Source: Leifsonia sp. Root227 (GTDB lineage Bacteria; Actinomycetota; Actinomycetes; Actinomycetales; Microbacteriaceae). Taken from it: a stretch of 64,000 nt of DNA. Below the pieces are notes generated by a model that ran no database searches, was not told where the DNA came from, and was given only the letters and a program-made list of their open reading frames with translations. A program made the position numbers and the translations under genes. Shown here in pieces: positions 49,894 to 60,207 of the stretch (position 1 is the first letter of the stretch; the number at the start of each line of letters is the position of its first letter). The stretch covers positions 496,001 through 560,000 of the forward strand of contig NZ_LMIO01000004.1 in the NCBI RefSeq assembly GCF_001428745.1. Direction: 5' to 3'.

Positions 49894-50718
49894 TCAGGAG
49901 GCCCGTTCGACGGGCGCTTGGAGCTCGGTCAGCCAGTCGGGGCCCGGGACGTGGCCGGTGGCACGCATGTAAACCTCGCGGGTGGGGCCGATGACGCGGT
50001 ATCCGTCGGCGACGAGACTCTCGATGAGCGCCATCCAGGAATCGCCGATGCCGGACATGTCGCCGTGGTGCATCAGTGTCGCGGCCAGGGGCACAGCAGG
50101 CAGCTCGACGACGTCATAGCCCTCGCCTGGCTGGGGAGGTGTCTCCGCCGGATAGGAGATGTTCACCTCGAGCCGTTCATCGTCCCGGGGTTCGTACCAG
50201 AACGTCGAAGGCGCGAGGATCGGACGCCCCGCGGCCTCCAGAGCCTGGTCCAGTGAGCCGATGAGCGGCCCGACGACCGGCCCCACGAGTTCTGGCCCCA
50301 TCCCGGGCGCGGTGCCGCTGACGGCGTAGACGGTGAGCGCCTCGAGGGGGCGGTACTCGACGAGTGTGGACATGATTTCCGTTCCTTCCAAAATGTTGAG
50401 GCGCCGCTCGAGCCGATCGAGCCGTTCGCGGTCCTGGGCGATTCCCGCCACCAGCTCCGTCCGGCGTTGCCGCAGCGTGGCCGTCAGGGCGGGCCGCGGG
50501 TCGGCGGAGGCGAGCACGGCGGCGATGGCGTCCAGGCCGATCCCGAGCTGTCGCAGCTCGACGATCAGGAGCAGGCTCGCAAGCTGCACGTCCGAATAGA
50601 AGCGGTACCCGTTGTTCTCGTCGACATGTGCAGGCGGCAGCAGGCCGATCGCGTCGTAGTGCCGCAGCATCCGCACGCTGATTCTCCCGATCGCCGCGAA
50701 TTCCCCGATTGTGTACAT
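49894..50718 (-). CDS. MerR-family regulator with GyrI-like effector domain
   Basis: Regulator of 274 residues. ATG 50718 is chosen because the HTH begins there (MYTIGEFAAIGRISVRMLRH) and the predicted promoter lies upstream of it; ATG 50766 would lie upstream of that promoter. A YRFYSDVQLASLLLIVELRQ dimer-helix region follows, then a coiled coil. The C-terminal half (about 125-270) is a GyrI/BmrR-type small-molecule-binding domain (EYRPLEALTVYAVSG). Likely an autoregulated drug- or metabolite-responsive activator; no target gene is adjacent. Confidence 0.87.
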   Translation of the reverse strand: MYTIGEFAAIGRISVRMLRHYDAIGLLPPAHVDENNGYRFYSDVQLASLLLIVELRQLGIGLDAIAAVLASADPRPALTATLRQRRTELVAGIAQDRERLDRLERRLNILEGTEIMSTLVEYRPLEALTVYAVSGTAPGMGPELVGPVVGPLIGSLDQALEAAGRPILAPSTFWYEPRDDERLEVNISYPAETPPQPGEGYDVVELPAVPLAATLMHHGDMSGIGDSWMALIESLVADGYRVIGPTREVYMRATGHVPGPDWLTELQAPVERAS

Positions 50719-50730
50719 GATGGAGGCCAC

Positions 50731-50760
50731 GCTCCAGCCTGACACGGTGTGAGGGTCAAG
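50731..50760 (-). promoter_or_regulatory. Autoregulatory promoter/operator of the merR-type gene
   Basis: On the minus strand TTGACC (50759-50754) is followed by a near-palindrome CCTCACACCGTGTCAGG, with arms matching at seven of eight positions. Operators of this form, sitting between the promoter elements, are typical of GyrI-domain MerR regulators. Confidence 0.6.
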
Positions 50761-50766
50761 TCCCAT

Positions 50767-51105
50767 AGCCGCTCGACCTCACAGCGGTCCATGGAATGCA
50801 AGCTCGTTTCGTCGCTGGCGTCCGGCCGCGCCGTACTGTCGTGGAGCATGAGCGGCTACGTCACCGGTCCAGCAACGGACTTCTCCCTGCGCATCCGTGC
50901 CGTCGCCCCGCTGCGCGTCCACGGACAGGACGTGCACGACGGTGGCAGGTCGGTCACCGGATGCCCGAACATGCGCGAGGCGATGATCTGCTGCTTCACT
51001 TCTTCTCGTTCAGGTCGATCGGCCCGCGGGGGAGAGCTCACATGTTCGATGAGTCTGCGTGTGGACTGGGTCCAGGGACGAGCAGGGCAGGTCCCGCCTT
51101 GGCGG
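50767..51105. other. Stretch without a convincing gene
   Basis: Open frames cross it on both strands (an ATG at 50848 on plus, and 50856-51041 on minus), but neither has a ribosome site, a recognisable domain or a natural end. The plus frame simply runs on through the antisense of the alarmone synthetase gene. It may hold a decayed gene; nothing else was seen. Confidence 0.5.
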
Positions 51106-51846
51106 CTAGATCGCGATCGGCAGCGTGTACTGGGTGCCGCCCTTGCCGCGCACCTGCCGGTGCAGGCTCTCCATCGTGATGTCGAGCTGGTTGGCCTTCA
51201 CCGCGGCGTCGGTGAGGTCGCGGAGCAGTTCCTCCGGCACCTCGCCGTCGTACTTGTAGTAGATCTTGTGCTCCAGGCTGGCCCAGAAGTCCATCGCGAC
51301 GGTGCGGATCTGGATCTCGACAGGAACAGCGATCGGTCCGTCAGACAGGAAGACCGGCACCTCCACGATCGCGTGCAGGCTCTTGTACCCGTTGGCCTTG
51401 GGATGCCCGATGTAGTCCTTCACGCGCAGCACGTTGACGTCCGCCTGCGCCGAAAGCAGCTCGAACACGTGGTACACGTCGGAGACGAAGCTGCAGACGA
51501 TGCGGATGCCCGCGATGTCGGTGATCGACTCGCGGATCGCGTCGAACGACGGGTCGCACTGCTTGCGGATGATCTTCTGCTCGATGCTCTCCGCCGACTT
51601 GAGGCGGCTGGTGATGTGCTCGATCGGGTTGTAGTCGTGGAGCTCGGCGAATTCCTCGCGGAGGATCGACACCTTGGTCGAGATCTCGTCGATGCCGAAC
51701 TTGTAGGGCATGATGAACCGCGCGAAGTCCGTGCGGAACGCCTGCACCTCGTCGAGCGTCGCCGCGTCGATGTTCTGCAGCGCCTCGATGGCGCGCGACG
51801 ACAGCAGCGGTCCGTTGTGATCGACGGGAAGGGACTCCGAATCCAT
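51106..51846 (-). CDS. Small alarmone synthetase (RelA/SpoT synthetase domain only)
   Basis: GTP pyrophosphokinase of 246 residues that makes (p)ppGpp. Only the synthetase domain is present: SRLKSAESIEQKIIRK, DIAGIRIVCSFVSDVYHVF, KDYIGHPKANGYKSLHAIVE (G-loop) and VEIQIRTVAMDFWASLEHK. There is no hydrolase or regulatory ACT domain, as in RelQ/YjbM. ATG 51846 follows a TAGCGT -10 box by seven bases, so it is probably leaderless. The upstream frame to 52533 is a shadow of the peptidase gene. Confidence 0.92.
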   Translation of the reverse strand: MDSESLPVDHNGPLLSSRAIEALQNIDAATLDEVQAFRTDFARFIMPYKFGIDEISTKVSILREEFAELHDYNPIEHITSRLKSAESIEQKIIRKQCDPSFDAIRESITDIAGIRIVCSFVSDVYHVFELLSAQADVNVLRVKDYIGHPKANGYKSLHAIVEVPVFLSDGPIAVPVEIQIRTVAMDFWASLEHKIYYKYDGEVPEELLRDLTDAAVKANQLDITMESLHRQVRGKGGTQYTLPIAI

Positions 51847-51853
51847 GAACAGC

Positions 51854-51859
51854 ACGCTA
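51854..51859 (-). promoter_or_regulatory. TAGCGT -10 box of the small alarmone synthetase gene (leaderless)
   Basis: TAGCGT on the minus strand ends seven bases before the ATG at 51846. There is no ribosome-binding site between them. Confidence 0.5.
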
Positions 51860-51882
51860 TCGACGGTCCTTGTGGAGGCGGT

Positions 51883-52515
51883 GTGAATTCGGGGGACACC
51901 GGCTTCCCGTACGAATCCCAGTGGGGCGATCCGCGCTGCAACGAGGCGCTGATCGTGCGCGGTGAGGACCCGGCAGCGCTGCACGACTGGGCGCGGGATG
52001 GGTACGCGTCCGCCGACGAGTACCGGTACTGGGCGCGTAATGTGTGCGGGCTGGCCTGCCTGCGCTCCGTGATGCGCGTCTGGCGTCCGGAGGCTGCGGA
52101 TGCGACGATGCGCGACCTGATCGACGGCGCGACGGCGGCGGGCGCGCTGATCCCGGAGGCCGACACCGTCCGCGGGCTCTACTACCGCCCGTTCCTGTCC
52201 TGGATCGCCGCCGCGTTCGAGCTGGACGGCGAGGTGGTGGAGGGGTCGACAGCGCGCGAGCACTTCGAGCCCATCAGGCAGGCATCCACGAGGCGGGGCG
52301 TCGTCGCCATCGCGTCTGTCACGCCCGAGATCCGCTATCCGGAGCGGCAGAACGACCGGGTCGGCGGCCATCTCGTTCTCGTGCACGGCTTCGACGGCGA
52401 AACGGTCTCGTTCCACAACCCGTCGGGGATCGGCGCGACGGCAGCGGATGCGTCCCTCCCGGTCGACGACTTCCAGCGCTTCTACGCCGGGCGGGGGATG
52501 CTCGTCCGACGCTGA
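51883..52515 (+). CDS. C39-like cysteine peptidase family protein
   Basis: Protein of 210 residues from GTG 51883, behind GGAGG. The Cys-containing helix reads ARNVCGLACLRSVM (CGxAC motif, Cys near 53), the His block GGHLVLVHGF, and the third residue lies in FHNPSGIG, so the papain-like triad of the C39-like group is intact. No signal, membrane or ABC domain accompanies it, unlike bacteriocin exporters. Divergent from the alarmone synthetase gene with 36 bases between. Substrate unknown. Confidence 0.78.
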   Translation: MNSGDTGFPYESQWGDPRCNEALIVRGEDPAALHDWARDGYASADEYRYWARNVCGLACLRSVMRVWRPEAADATMRDLIDGATAAGALIPEADTVRGLYYRPFLSWIAAAFELDGEVVEGSTAREHFEPIRQASTRRGVVAIASVTPEIRYPERQNDRVGGHLVLVHGFDGETVSFHNPSGIGATAADASLPVDDFQRFYAGRGMLVRR

Positions 52516-52592
52516 GCGCTCACGGCGCACCACCGCGCCCGGATCGTACTTCCCTGTCTCCAGCGCTTGTCATCTCTCGCAGTTTTCGGGAA

Positions 52593-52609
52593 TGAACGAC
52601 CGTCGTTCA
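52593..52609. promoter_or_regulatory. 17-bp perfect palindrome upstream of dnaK
   Basis: TGAACGACCGTCGTTCA has perfect 7-bp arms around three bases. It adjoins the first HAIR element and resembles a TetR-type operator rather than a HAIR site. Role unknown. Confidence 0.5.
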
Positions 52610-52611
52610 AA

Positions 52612-52632
52612 GTTGAGTCAAGTGCGCTCAAG
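52612..52632. promoter_or_regulatory. HAIR element 1 (HspR operator)
   Basis: GTTGAGT and GCTCAAG flank seven bases, matching the HAIR consensus CTTGAGT-N7-ACTCAAG at 12 of 14 arm positions. It is the upstream of two sites before dnaK. Confidence 0.8.
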
Positions 52633-52647
52633 TTTTGGATCCTCGGC

Positions 52648-52676
52648 TTGACAGGTCCAGCAGTGGATGCAACACT
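52648..52676 (+). promoter_or_regulatory. Promoter of the dnaK operon
   Basis: TTGACA (52648-52653) is followed after 17 bases by AACACT (52671-52676). The second HAIR element begins at the end of this -10 region, so bound HspR would block RNA polymerase. Confidence 0.6.
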
Positions 52677-52695
52677 TGAGTCGTCGGGACTCAAC
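52675..52695. promoter_or_regulatory. HAIR element 2 (HspR operator)
   Basis: CTTGAGT and ACTCAAC flank seven bases, 13 of 14 arm positions matching the HAIR consensus. It overlaps the -10 box and the start point of dnaK transcription. Confidence 0.85.
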
Positions 52696-52701
52696 TCTTG
52701 A

Positions 52702-54612
<1,911 letters not shown>

Positions 54613-54614
54613 CG

Positions 54615-55328
54615 ATGTCGGACCAGAACCCCAACGGGCAGGGCGAAGACCCTGAGCGCGAGGAGCCGATCATCCGCGACAAGCGGAAGATCGACCCCGA
54701 GACCGGCAAGGTTCGGCAGCCGCAGGCCGGGCAGGATGGCCAGGACGGCGACGGTCAGGACGCCGGCGCAGCTTCCGGAGACGGAAGCGGCGCCGGCCCC
54801 GACCTCGCCCACGAGGAGCTCGTCGACGTCGGCCCGGCCGACGGGGACGACCTCGGGTCCCTCCTCTCCGACGACGACCTGGATCTGCTCAGCGGCCAGT
54901 CGACGGCGGACCAGCTCGCGGCGGAGCGACTCGCCGATCTCCAGCGCGTCACCGCGGAGTACGCGAACTATCGCAAGCGCACAGAGTCCAACCGCGAGCT
55001 CGAGCGGGAACGTGCGGTCGGCGACACGGTGAAGGGACTCCTTCCCGTGCTCGACGACCTCGACCGTGCTGAGAAGCACGGCGACCTCGAAGAGGGCAGC
55101 GCGTTCGCCACGATCGCGGCCAAACTGCGCACCACGGTGGAACGTCTCGGCCTCACGCCGTACGGCGAGAAGGGCGAGCCGTTCGATCCGCAGATCCACG
55201 AGGCGATCTTCCAGCAGCCGACCCCCGGCGTGACGGTGGACACCATCGCCGACGTGGTCGAGACGGGCTACCGGCTCGGCTCCACCACGGTGCGGGTGGC
55301 GAAGGTCGTCGTCGCGGTTCCGGCCTGA
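54615..55328 (+). CDS. grpE: Nucleotide exchange factor GrpE
   Basis: DnaK co-chaperone of 237 residues. A long acidic, Gly/Asp-rich N-terminal region (about 1-95) is longer than in most GrpE proteins. The long helix LADLQRVTAEYANYRKRTES follows, then the four-helix bundle and the beta-domain LTPYGEKGEPFDPQIHEAIF. The protein ends in the usual RVAKVVVAVP strand. Coupled closely to dnaK. Confidence 0.96.
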   Translation: MSDQNPNGQGEDPEREEPIIRDKRKIDPETGKVRQPQAGQDGQDGDGQDAGAASGDGSGAGPDLAHEELVDVGPADGDDLGSLLSDDDLDLLSGQSTADQLAAERLADLQRVTAEYANYRKRTESNRELERERAVGDTVKGLLPVLDDLDRAEKHGDLEEGSAFATIAAKLRTTVERLGLTPYGEKGEPFDPQIHEAIFQQPTPGVTVDTIADVVETGYRLGSTTVRVAKVVVAVPA

Positions 55329-55357
55329 CCCCCGACGGCCGGATGCACGTGACACGC

Positions 55358-55387
55358 GAAGCGGCGGGATACGCATCCCGCCGCTTC
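55358..55387 (+). other. Stable hairpin between grpE and dnaJ
   Basis: GAAGCGGCGGGAT and ATCCCGCCGCTTC form a perfect 13-bp stem with a 4-base loop inside the operon, 30 bases after grpE. There is no T tract. It could attenuate dnaJ-hspR transcription or mark an RNA processing point. Confidence 0.65.
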
Positions 55388-55453
55388 CGTGACGTGCGCC
55401 ACGAATACATGCAGACTTCATACACACGACAACAGGCTTAGAAAGGAGGCGCC

Positions 55454-56443
55454 ATGGCAAGCCAGGACTGGTTCGACAAGGACTTCTACAAGGTTCTCGG
55501 CGTCTCCAAAGACGTCACCCCAGCGGAGCTGAAGAAGGTCTACCGCAAGCTCGCGCGCAAGTACCACCCCGACTCCAATCCCGGCGACCCGGCCGCGGAG
55601 GCCAAGTTCAAGGAGATCAGCGAAGCGCATTCGGTGCTCGGCGATCCCGAGCAGCGCAAGGAGTACGACCAGATCCGCGCGATGGGCTCCGGTGCCCGCT
55701 TCACCGCGCCTGGCTCCGCAGGTCAGGGCGGCTTCGACGACGTCTTCGGCGGGATGTTCGGCCAGGGAGGAAGCCGAGGCTACAGCTACCAGCAGGGCGG
55801 CAACTTCGACGACGTGTTCGGGGGACTGTTCGGCCAGGGTGGAGGCGGCTTCGGCTCGTCAAGCGGAGGGTTCCGCGGCTACGGCGGACCGACGCGCGGC
55901 CGCGACGTGACCGCGCACACCACCATCGACTTCGTCACGGCCACCAAGGGCGAGACCATCACGCTGCAGGCCTCGGACGGCAAGCCGATCAAGGTCAAGA
56001 TCCCTGCCGGCGTCGCAGACGGCCAGAAGATCAAGCTCCGCGGCAAGGGCCAGCCGAGCCCGGACGGCGGCGAGGCGGGCGACATCGTGCTCACCGTCAC
56101 CGTGCGCAAGCACCCGGTGTTCGAGCGCGATGGCCTCAACCTGCGTGTGACCGTCCCCGTGACGTTCGCGGAGGCGGCCCTCGGGGCGACCATCGAGGTG
56201 CCGACCCTGGGCGGCGACCCCGTCAAGCTTCGCGTGGCGCCGGGAACGCCGAGCGGCCGCGTGCTGCGCGTCAAGGGCCGCGGTGTGCAGACGGCGAAGG
56301 GCACGGGCGACCTCCTCGCGGTGGTGCAGGTGGCGGTTCCTTCGCACCTCTCCCCGGAGGCTCAGGAGGCGCTGAAGGAGTTCGCTGCGAAGCTTCCAGA
56401 CGAGAATCCCCGCGAAGATCTGCTCGCTAAGGCCCGCACCTGA
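55454..56443 (+). CDS. dnaJ: Co-chaperone DnaJ, class without zinc fingers
   Basis: J-protein of 329 residues; ATG 55454 follows GAAAGGAGG. The J domain (about 8-75) has the HPD motif in KYHPDSNPGD. A Gly/Phe-rich region (about 80-150) with repeated FDDVFGG-FGQGG units follows. Two beta-barrel C-terminal domains come next, without any CxxCxGxG zinc repeats, so it is the DnaJ1/CbpA-like class B found in actinobacterial dnaK operons. Confidence 0.95.
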   Translation: MASQDWFDKDFYKVLGVSKDVTPAELKKVYRKLARKYHPDSNPGDPAAEAKFKEISEAHSVLGDPEQRKEYDQIRAMGSGARFTAPGSAGQGGFDDVFGGMFGQGGSRGYSYQQGGNFDDVFGGLFGQGGGGFGSSSGGFRGYGGPTRGRDVTAHTTIDFVTATKGETITLQASDGKPIKVKIPAGVADGQKIKLRGKGQPSPDGGEAGDIVLTVTVRKHPVFERDGLNLRVTVPVTFAEAALGATIEVPTLGGDPVKLRVAPGTPSGRVLRVKGRGVQTAKGTGDLLAVVQVAVPSHLSPEAQEALKEFAAKLPDENPREDLLAKART

Positions 56444-56445
56444 TC

Positions 56446-56862
56446 ATGGATGAGAACAGCCAGGTCTTCGTGATCTCGATCGCGGCCGAACTGGCGGGGA
56501 TGCATCCACAGACCCTCCGCCAGTACGACAGGCTCGGGCTGGTCAGCCCGAGCAGGACGGCAGGCAAGTCGCGCCGCTATTCGATGCGCGACGTCGCGAA
56601 GCTGCAGGAGATCGCGCGGCTCGGGGCGGAAGGTGTGAGCCTCGAGGGCATCCGGCGCATCCTGGACCTGGAGGATCAGGTCGGCGCGCTCACGAAACGG
56701 GTGCGCGAGCTCGAGACGGCGCTGGCGGACGAGCTGCTGAACCGGCCCGGCCACCGCGTCTTCGCGGCAGGCTCAGCGGGCGAGGTCATCTCGCTGCGCG
56801 CGGGCACGCGCGTCCGTCGCAGCAACCAGGTCGTCGTCTGGCGTCCCCTGGACCGCGACTGA
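56446..56862 (+). CDS. hspR: Heat-shock repressor HspR
   Basis: MerR-family repressor of 138 residues, two bases after dnaJ. The HTH is [20 protein letters not shown] with [20 protein letters not shown], identical in layout to characterised HspR proteins. A coiled helix ([16 protein letters not shown]) follows. HspR binds HAIR sites with DnaK as co-repressor, which closes a feedback loop on this operon; two HAIR sites are present before dnaK. Confidence 0.96.
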   Translation: MDENSQVFVISIAAELAGMHPQTLRQYDRLGLVSPSRTAGKSRRYSMRDVAKLQEIARLGAEGVSLEGIRRILDLEDQVGALTKRVRELETALADELLNRPGHRVFAAGSAGEVISLRAGTRVRRSNQVVVWRPLDRD

Positions 56863-56882
56863 CGGCACCCATCACTCGTGCA

Positions 56883-56917
56883 GAAGGCGCGGTCGGCAGC
56901 ACGCCGGCCGCGCCTTC
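56883..56917 (+). terminator. Terminator hairpin after hspR
   Basis: Fifteen-base arms, GAAGGCGCGGTCGGC and GCCGGCCGCGCCTTC, pair with one wobble around a 5-base loop, 20 bases after the hspR stop. Confidence 0.75.
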
Positions 56918-56958
56918 CGCACGCGTGGACGGCCTCAGCCGATGGACGTCGGAGCGTC

Positions 56959-56964
56959 TAGGCT
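56959..56964 (+). promoter_or_regulatory. Possible -10 box of tdh-kbl
   Basis: TAGGCT lies 91 bases before the tdh start, just after the hspR terminator. The -35 region is not clear. Confidence 0.4.
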
Positions 56965-57055
56965 GTCAGCGGCGAGACGCGCCGCCCCACGAGGGCCGCG
57001 CATCCCGAACTGCTTCACGAACCCCCACGAGGGGCTGTCCACAAGGAAGGTGGCG

Positions 57056-58099
57056 ATGAAGGCTCTCTTCAAGAGCGAGGCCGGACCCGGTCTGGAACTG
57101 GTCGACGTACCCGAGCCGGAGATCGGGCAGGCGGACGTCAAGATCCGCGTGCTGCGGACCGGCATCTGCGGAACAGATCTGCACATCCAGCGCTGGGACG
57201 ACTGGGCGGCGTCCGCCGTCGTCGCCCCGCTCATCCCCGGGCACGAGTTCTTCGGCGAGGTGGTCGAGGTCGGCCCGCTGGTGCACGATGTGGCCGTCGG
57301 CGACCTCGTCTCCGGCGAAGGGCACATCGTCTGCGGGACCTGCCGCAACTGCCGCGCGGGACGCCGCCAGATGTGCATCCGCACCCAGGGCCTCGGCGTG
57401 CAGCGCAACGGCGCGTTCGCCGAATACCTCACCCTGCCGGCCACCAACGTGTGGGTGCACCACAGCACCATCGAGCCGGAGGTCGGCGCCCTGTTCGACC
57501 CGCTCGGCAACGCTGTGCACACCGCGCTCGCGTTCCCGGTCGTCGGCGAGGACGTGCTGGTCACGGGGTGCGGCCCCATCGGCCTCATGGCCATCGCGGT
57601 CGCCAGGCACGTCGGAGCGCGCTTCATCGTCGGAACGGACATCAGCGCGGCCAGGCTCGCGCTCGCAGAGGGCATGGGCGCCGACTACACCGTCGACGTC
57701 TCGCAGGCGCCCATTCGGTCGGCGCAGCAGGCGCTCGGGATGCGCGAAGGCTTCGACGTCGGGTTCGAGATGAGCGGTGCACCGAGCGCGCTGCCGGGGA
57801 TGATCGAGAACATGAACCACGGCGGCCGCATCGCGATGCTCGGACTGCCGTCCGCTCCGATCGCGATCGACTGGGGCAACGTGGTCACCCACATGCTCAC
57901 CCTCAAGGGCATCTACGGCCGCGAGATGTTCGAGACCTGGAACGCGATGGGCGCGATGCTGCAGACCTCCGCAACGCTGCGCGACGCCATCGCCTCCGTC
58001 GTCTCCGACCGGTTCGCAGCGCGGGACTGGGAGAAGGGGTTCGCCGCGGCCGCGGCGGCCGACGGCGGCAAGGTCATCCTGGATTGGACGGAGCTCTGA
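57056..58099 (+). CDS. tdh: L-threonine 3-dehydrogenase
   Basis: Zinc-dependent NAD dehydrogenase of 347 residues, oxidising L-threonine to 2-amino-3-ketobutyrate. ATG 57056 follows AAGGAAGG. Catalytic zinc ligands are in [13 protein letters not shown] and [12 protein letters not shown]; the structural zinc loop is [15 protein letters not shown]. The NAD turn is [11 protein letters not shown]. The WDDWA segment and the length are those of Tdh, and the downstream kbl gene (one-base overlap) confirms the pathway. Confidence 0.95.
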   Translation: MKALFKSEAGPGLELVDVPEPEIGQADVKIRVLRTGICGTDLHIQRWDDWAASAVVAPLIPGHEFFGEVVEVGPLVHDVAVGDLVSGEGHIVCGTCRNCRAGRRQMCIRTQGLGVQRNGAFAEYLTLPATNVWVHHSTIEPEVGALFDPLGNAVHTALAFPVVGEDVLVTGCGPIGLMAIAVARHVGARFIVGTDISAARLALAEGMGADYTVDVSQAPIRSAQQALGMREGFDVGFEMSGAPSALPGMIENMNHGGRIAMLGLPSAPIAIDWGNVVTHMLTLKGIYGREMFETWNAMGAMLQTSATLRDAIASVVSDRFAARDWEKGFAAAAAADGGKVILDWTEL

Positions 58100-59283
58100 T
58101 GTACGGAACGTTTCGGGAGACGGTGGCGACGCAGCTGACGGAGATCGAAGATGCGGGGCTCACCAAGCGCGAGCGCAGCATCCACGGTCCGCAGTCGGCG
58201 CTGATCACGGCGGACGGCGCCGAGGTACTCAACTTCTGCGCCAACAACTACCTCGGCCTCGCCGACCACCCCGCCCTCGTGGATGCGGCCAAACAGGCCC
58301 TCGACGACTGGGGATACGGGCTGGCGAGCGTGCGGTTCATCTGCGGCACGCAGGAGCAGCACCTCGAGCTGGAGCGTCGCGTGTCGCAGTTCCTCGGCAC
58401 GGAGGCGACCATCCTGTTCTCGTCGTGCTTCGACGCGAACGGCGGGGTCTTCGAGACGCTGTTCACCGCAGACGACGCCATCGTCTCCGACGAGCTGAAC
58501 CACGCATCCATCATCGACGGCATCCGGCTCTCCAAGGCGCAGCGCTACCGCTACAAGAACCGCGACCTGGCCGACCTGCGCGCCCAGCTGGCCGCAGCAC
58601 GGGATGCGGGCGCCCGCCACACCGTGATCGTGACAGACGGCGTGTTCTCGATGGACGGCTACATCGCCCCGCTGCGCGAGATCTGCGATCTGGCCGACGA
58701 GTTCGGCGCGCTGGTGTTCGTCGACGACTCGCACGCCGTCGGGTTCGTCGGGGAGCACGGGCGAGGGACGCCGGAGTTCTGCGGGGTCGCCGACCGGGTG
58801 GACATCTACACCGGCACGTTCGGGAAGGCGCTGGGCGGCGCATCAGGCGGCTACGTGTCGTCGCACAGCGAGATCGTGGACCTGCTGCGTCAGCGCGCAC
58901 GGCCGTATCTGTTCTCGAACACGCTCGCGCCGTCGATCGTCGCCGGGACCATCGCGGCGCTCGACCTGCTGGAGCAGTCCGACCACCTGCGCGCGCAGCT
59001 CGTCGCCAACGCTGCGCTGTTCCGAGCGCTGATGACCGAGGCGGGCTTCGACCTGCTGCCGGGCGAGCATCCGATCGTGCCGGTGATGTTCGGCGACGCG
59101 GCGCTCACCGCACGCATCGCCGACGAGATGCAGCGGCTGGGGGTCTACGTGACGGCGTTCTCGTTCCCCGTGGTGCCGCGCGGCAAGGCGCGCATCCGCG
59201 TGCAGCTCTCCGCTGCGCACACCGACGAGGAGATCCGTCGCTGCGTGGCCGCGTTCGTCGCCGCTCGGGATGCGGTCGCGTAA
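58099..59283 (+). CDS. kbl: Glycine C-acetyltransferase (2-amino-3-ketobutyrate CoA ligase)
   Basis: PLP enzyme of 394 residues that cleaves 2-amino-3-ketobutyrate with CoA to glycine and acetyl-CoA. The PLP lysine is in [16 protein letters not shown] near residue 242, with the cofactor Asp and His in [10 protein letters not shown]. It begins [20 protein letters not shown], as in Kbl. The ATG overlaps the tdh stop by one base. The glycine formed could feed a glycine cleavage system located elsewhere. Confidence 0.95.
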   Translation: MYGTFRETVATQLTEIEDAGLTKRERSIHGPQSALITADGAEVLNFCANNYLGLADHPALVDAAKQALDDWGYGLASVRFICGTQEQHLELERRVSQFLGTEATILFSSCFDANGGVFETLFTADDAIVSDELNHASIIDGIRLSKAQRYRYKNRDLADLRAQLAAARDAGARHTVIVTDGVFSMDGYIAPLREICDLADEFGALVFVDDSHAVGFVGEHGRGTPEFCGVADRVDIYTGTFGKALGGASGGYVSSHSEIVDLLRQRARPYLFSNTLAPSIVAGTIAALDLLEQSDHLRAQLVANAALFRALMTEAGFDLLPGEHPIVPVMFGDAALTARIADEMQRLGVYVTAFSFPVVPRGKARIRVQLSAAHTDEEIRRCVAAFVAARDAVA

Positions 59284-59353
59284 GCGCTGCGCCTGACGGT
59301 GGCCGTCTGAGCGCCGCGCGTGACCGCCGCCCGCGAGTCTTCGGCTGCGTCGG

Positions 59354-60082
59354 TTAGTACCCCGCAGGCCAGCTGAATGGGGCGGGCGGTGTGGCGGATG
59401 TGCCGGATGCGGTGACGACGATGTCGATGTCCTCGTGGTCGGCCAGGGTGATCGCGGCGGGGTCTCCGGTGGCCGGCTTGCCGTCGACGAACGTCGTGAC
59501 GGTGTCGCCGGACGCCGCCGAGTACGAGCCGATCCGGCCGGACGCGAGCGCCACATCCCACTCGGTGAACACCTGACCGAGGGTGAACGTGGTCTTCACG
59601 GGCGATTCGACGTGCACGATGCCCGAGGTGTCGTGCGTGTGCAGCGGAGAGATGGATGCGGCCTTCTCGTCGATCCCGAGCAGTGCGGGCACCTGGACGT
59701 TCGCGCCGTCGACGGTGACACTGAGGTGGGAGTGGATGTGCTCCACCGTGCCCTCGCTGCTCAGCATGGTGAGACCGGCAGCCTTGGCGCGAGCGGCCGG
59801 GTCGGACGGGGCGTTCCACGGCGGAGCGGACTCGGCTCCGGCCGCGACGGTCGGCGCCACGGACGGAACCGCCGCAGCGTCCGCCGCCTTGGAACCGGCG
59901 TTCGCCACGATCACCGACGTCACGATCGCGCCGACGAGCACGACCGCCACGCCTCCGCCGCCCCAGACCAGCGTGCGGCGACGCCGGTCGCGCAGCTTCT
60001 GCTGGCGGATCAGCTCCGCCGACCTGGCGCGCGCGGCCGCCTTCGCCTCGCGGGAGCGCTCGTTCTTGGAGTTCGTGGACAT
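59354..60082 (-). CDS. Membrane-anchored extracellular protein with HxHxHL and HTHDTSG motifs
   Basis: Protein of 242 residues. A basic, helical cytoplasmic start of 38 residues is followed by one membrane helix (TLVWGGGGVAVVLVGAIVTS). The outer part has EHIHSHLSVTVDG near 113 and ISPLHTHDTSGIVHVES near 145, then FTLGQVFTEWDVAL. The clustered His residues suggest a metal site, possibly copper. The pattern is repeated in actinobacterial proteins of unknown function. Single gene, convergent with kbl. Confidence 0.75.
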   Translation of the reverse strand: MSTNSKNERSREAKAAARARSAELIRQQKLRDRRRRTLVWGGGGVAVVLVGAIVTSVIVANAGSKAADAAAVPSVAPTVAAGAESAPPWNAPSDPAARAKAAGLTMLSSEGTVEHIHSHLSVTVDGANVQVPALLGIDEKAASISPLHTHDTSGIVHVESPVKTTFTLGQVFTEWDVALASGRIGSYSAASGDTVTTFVDGKPATGDPAAITLADHEDIDIVVTASGTSATPPAPFSWPAGY

Positions 60083-60139
60083 GTCATCCTCCCAGTACCG
60101 GGCTACATCGTCGCTCGCGTCGCAGGGAATCGCCTGAGC

Positions 60140-60203
60140 GCGGTTCGCGCCGGGCGCGGCTCGCGCCGAGGGCGGCTCGCGCGGAGGGCGGCTCGCGCCG
60201 AGC
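60140..60203. repeat. Four tandem 16-bp repeats
   Basis: Units at 60140, 60156, 60172 and 60188 follow the pattern GCGGCTCGCGCCGAGG with at most three changes per unit and no drift in length. Each holds a small palindrome (CTCG-CGC-CGAG). The array ends four bases before the stop codon of the LacI-type gene and lies upstream of the secreted-protein gene. Confidence 0.85.
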
Positions 60204-60207
60204 GTGC

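Noticed and set aside
50848..51105. Plus-strand frame from ATG 50848
   Set aside because: It has no ribosome site and no natural end before it runs antisense through the alarmone synthetase gene; no family pattern.
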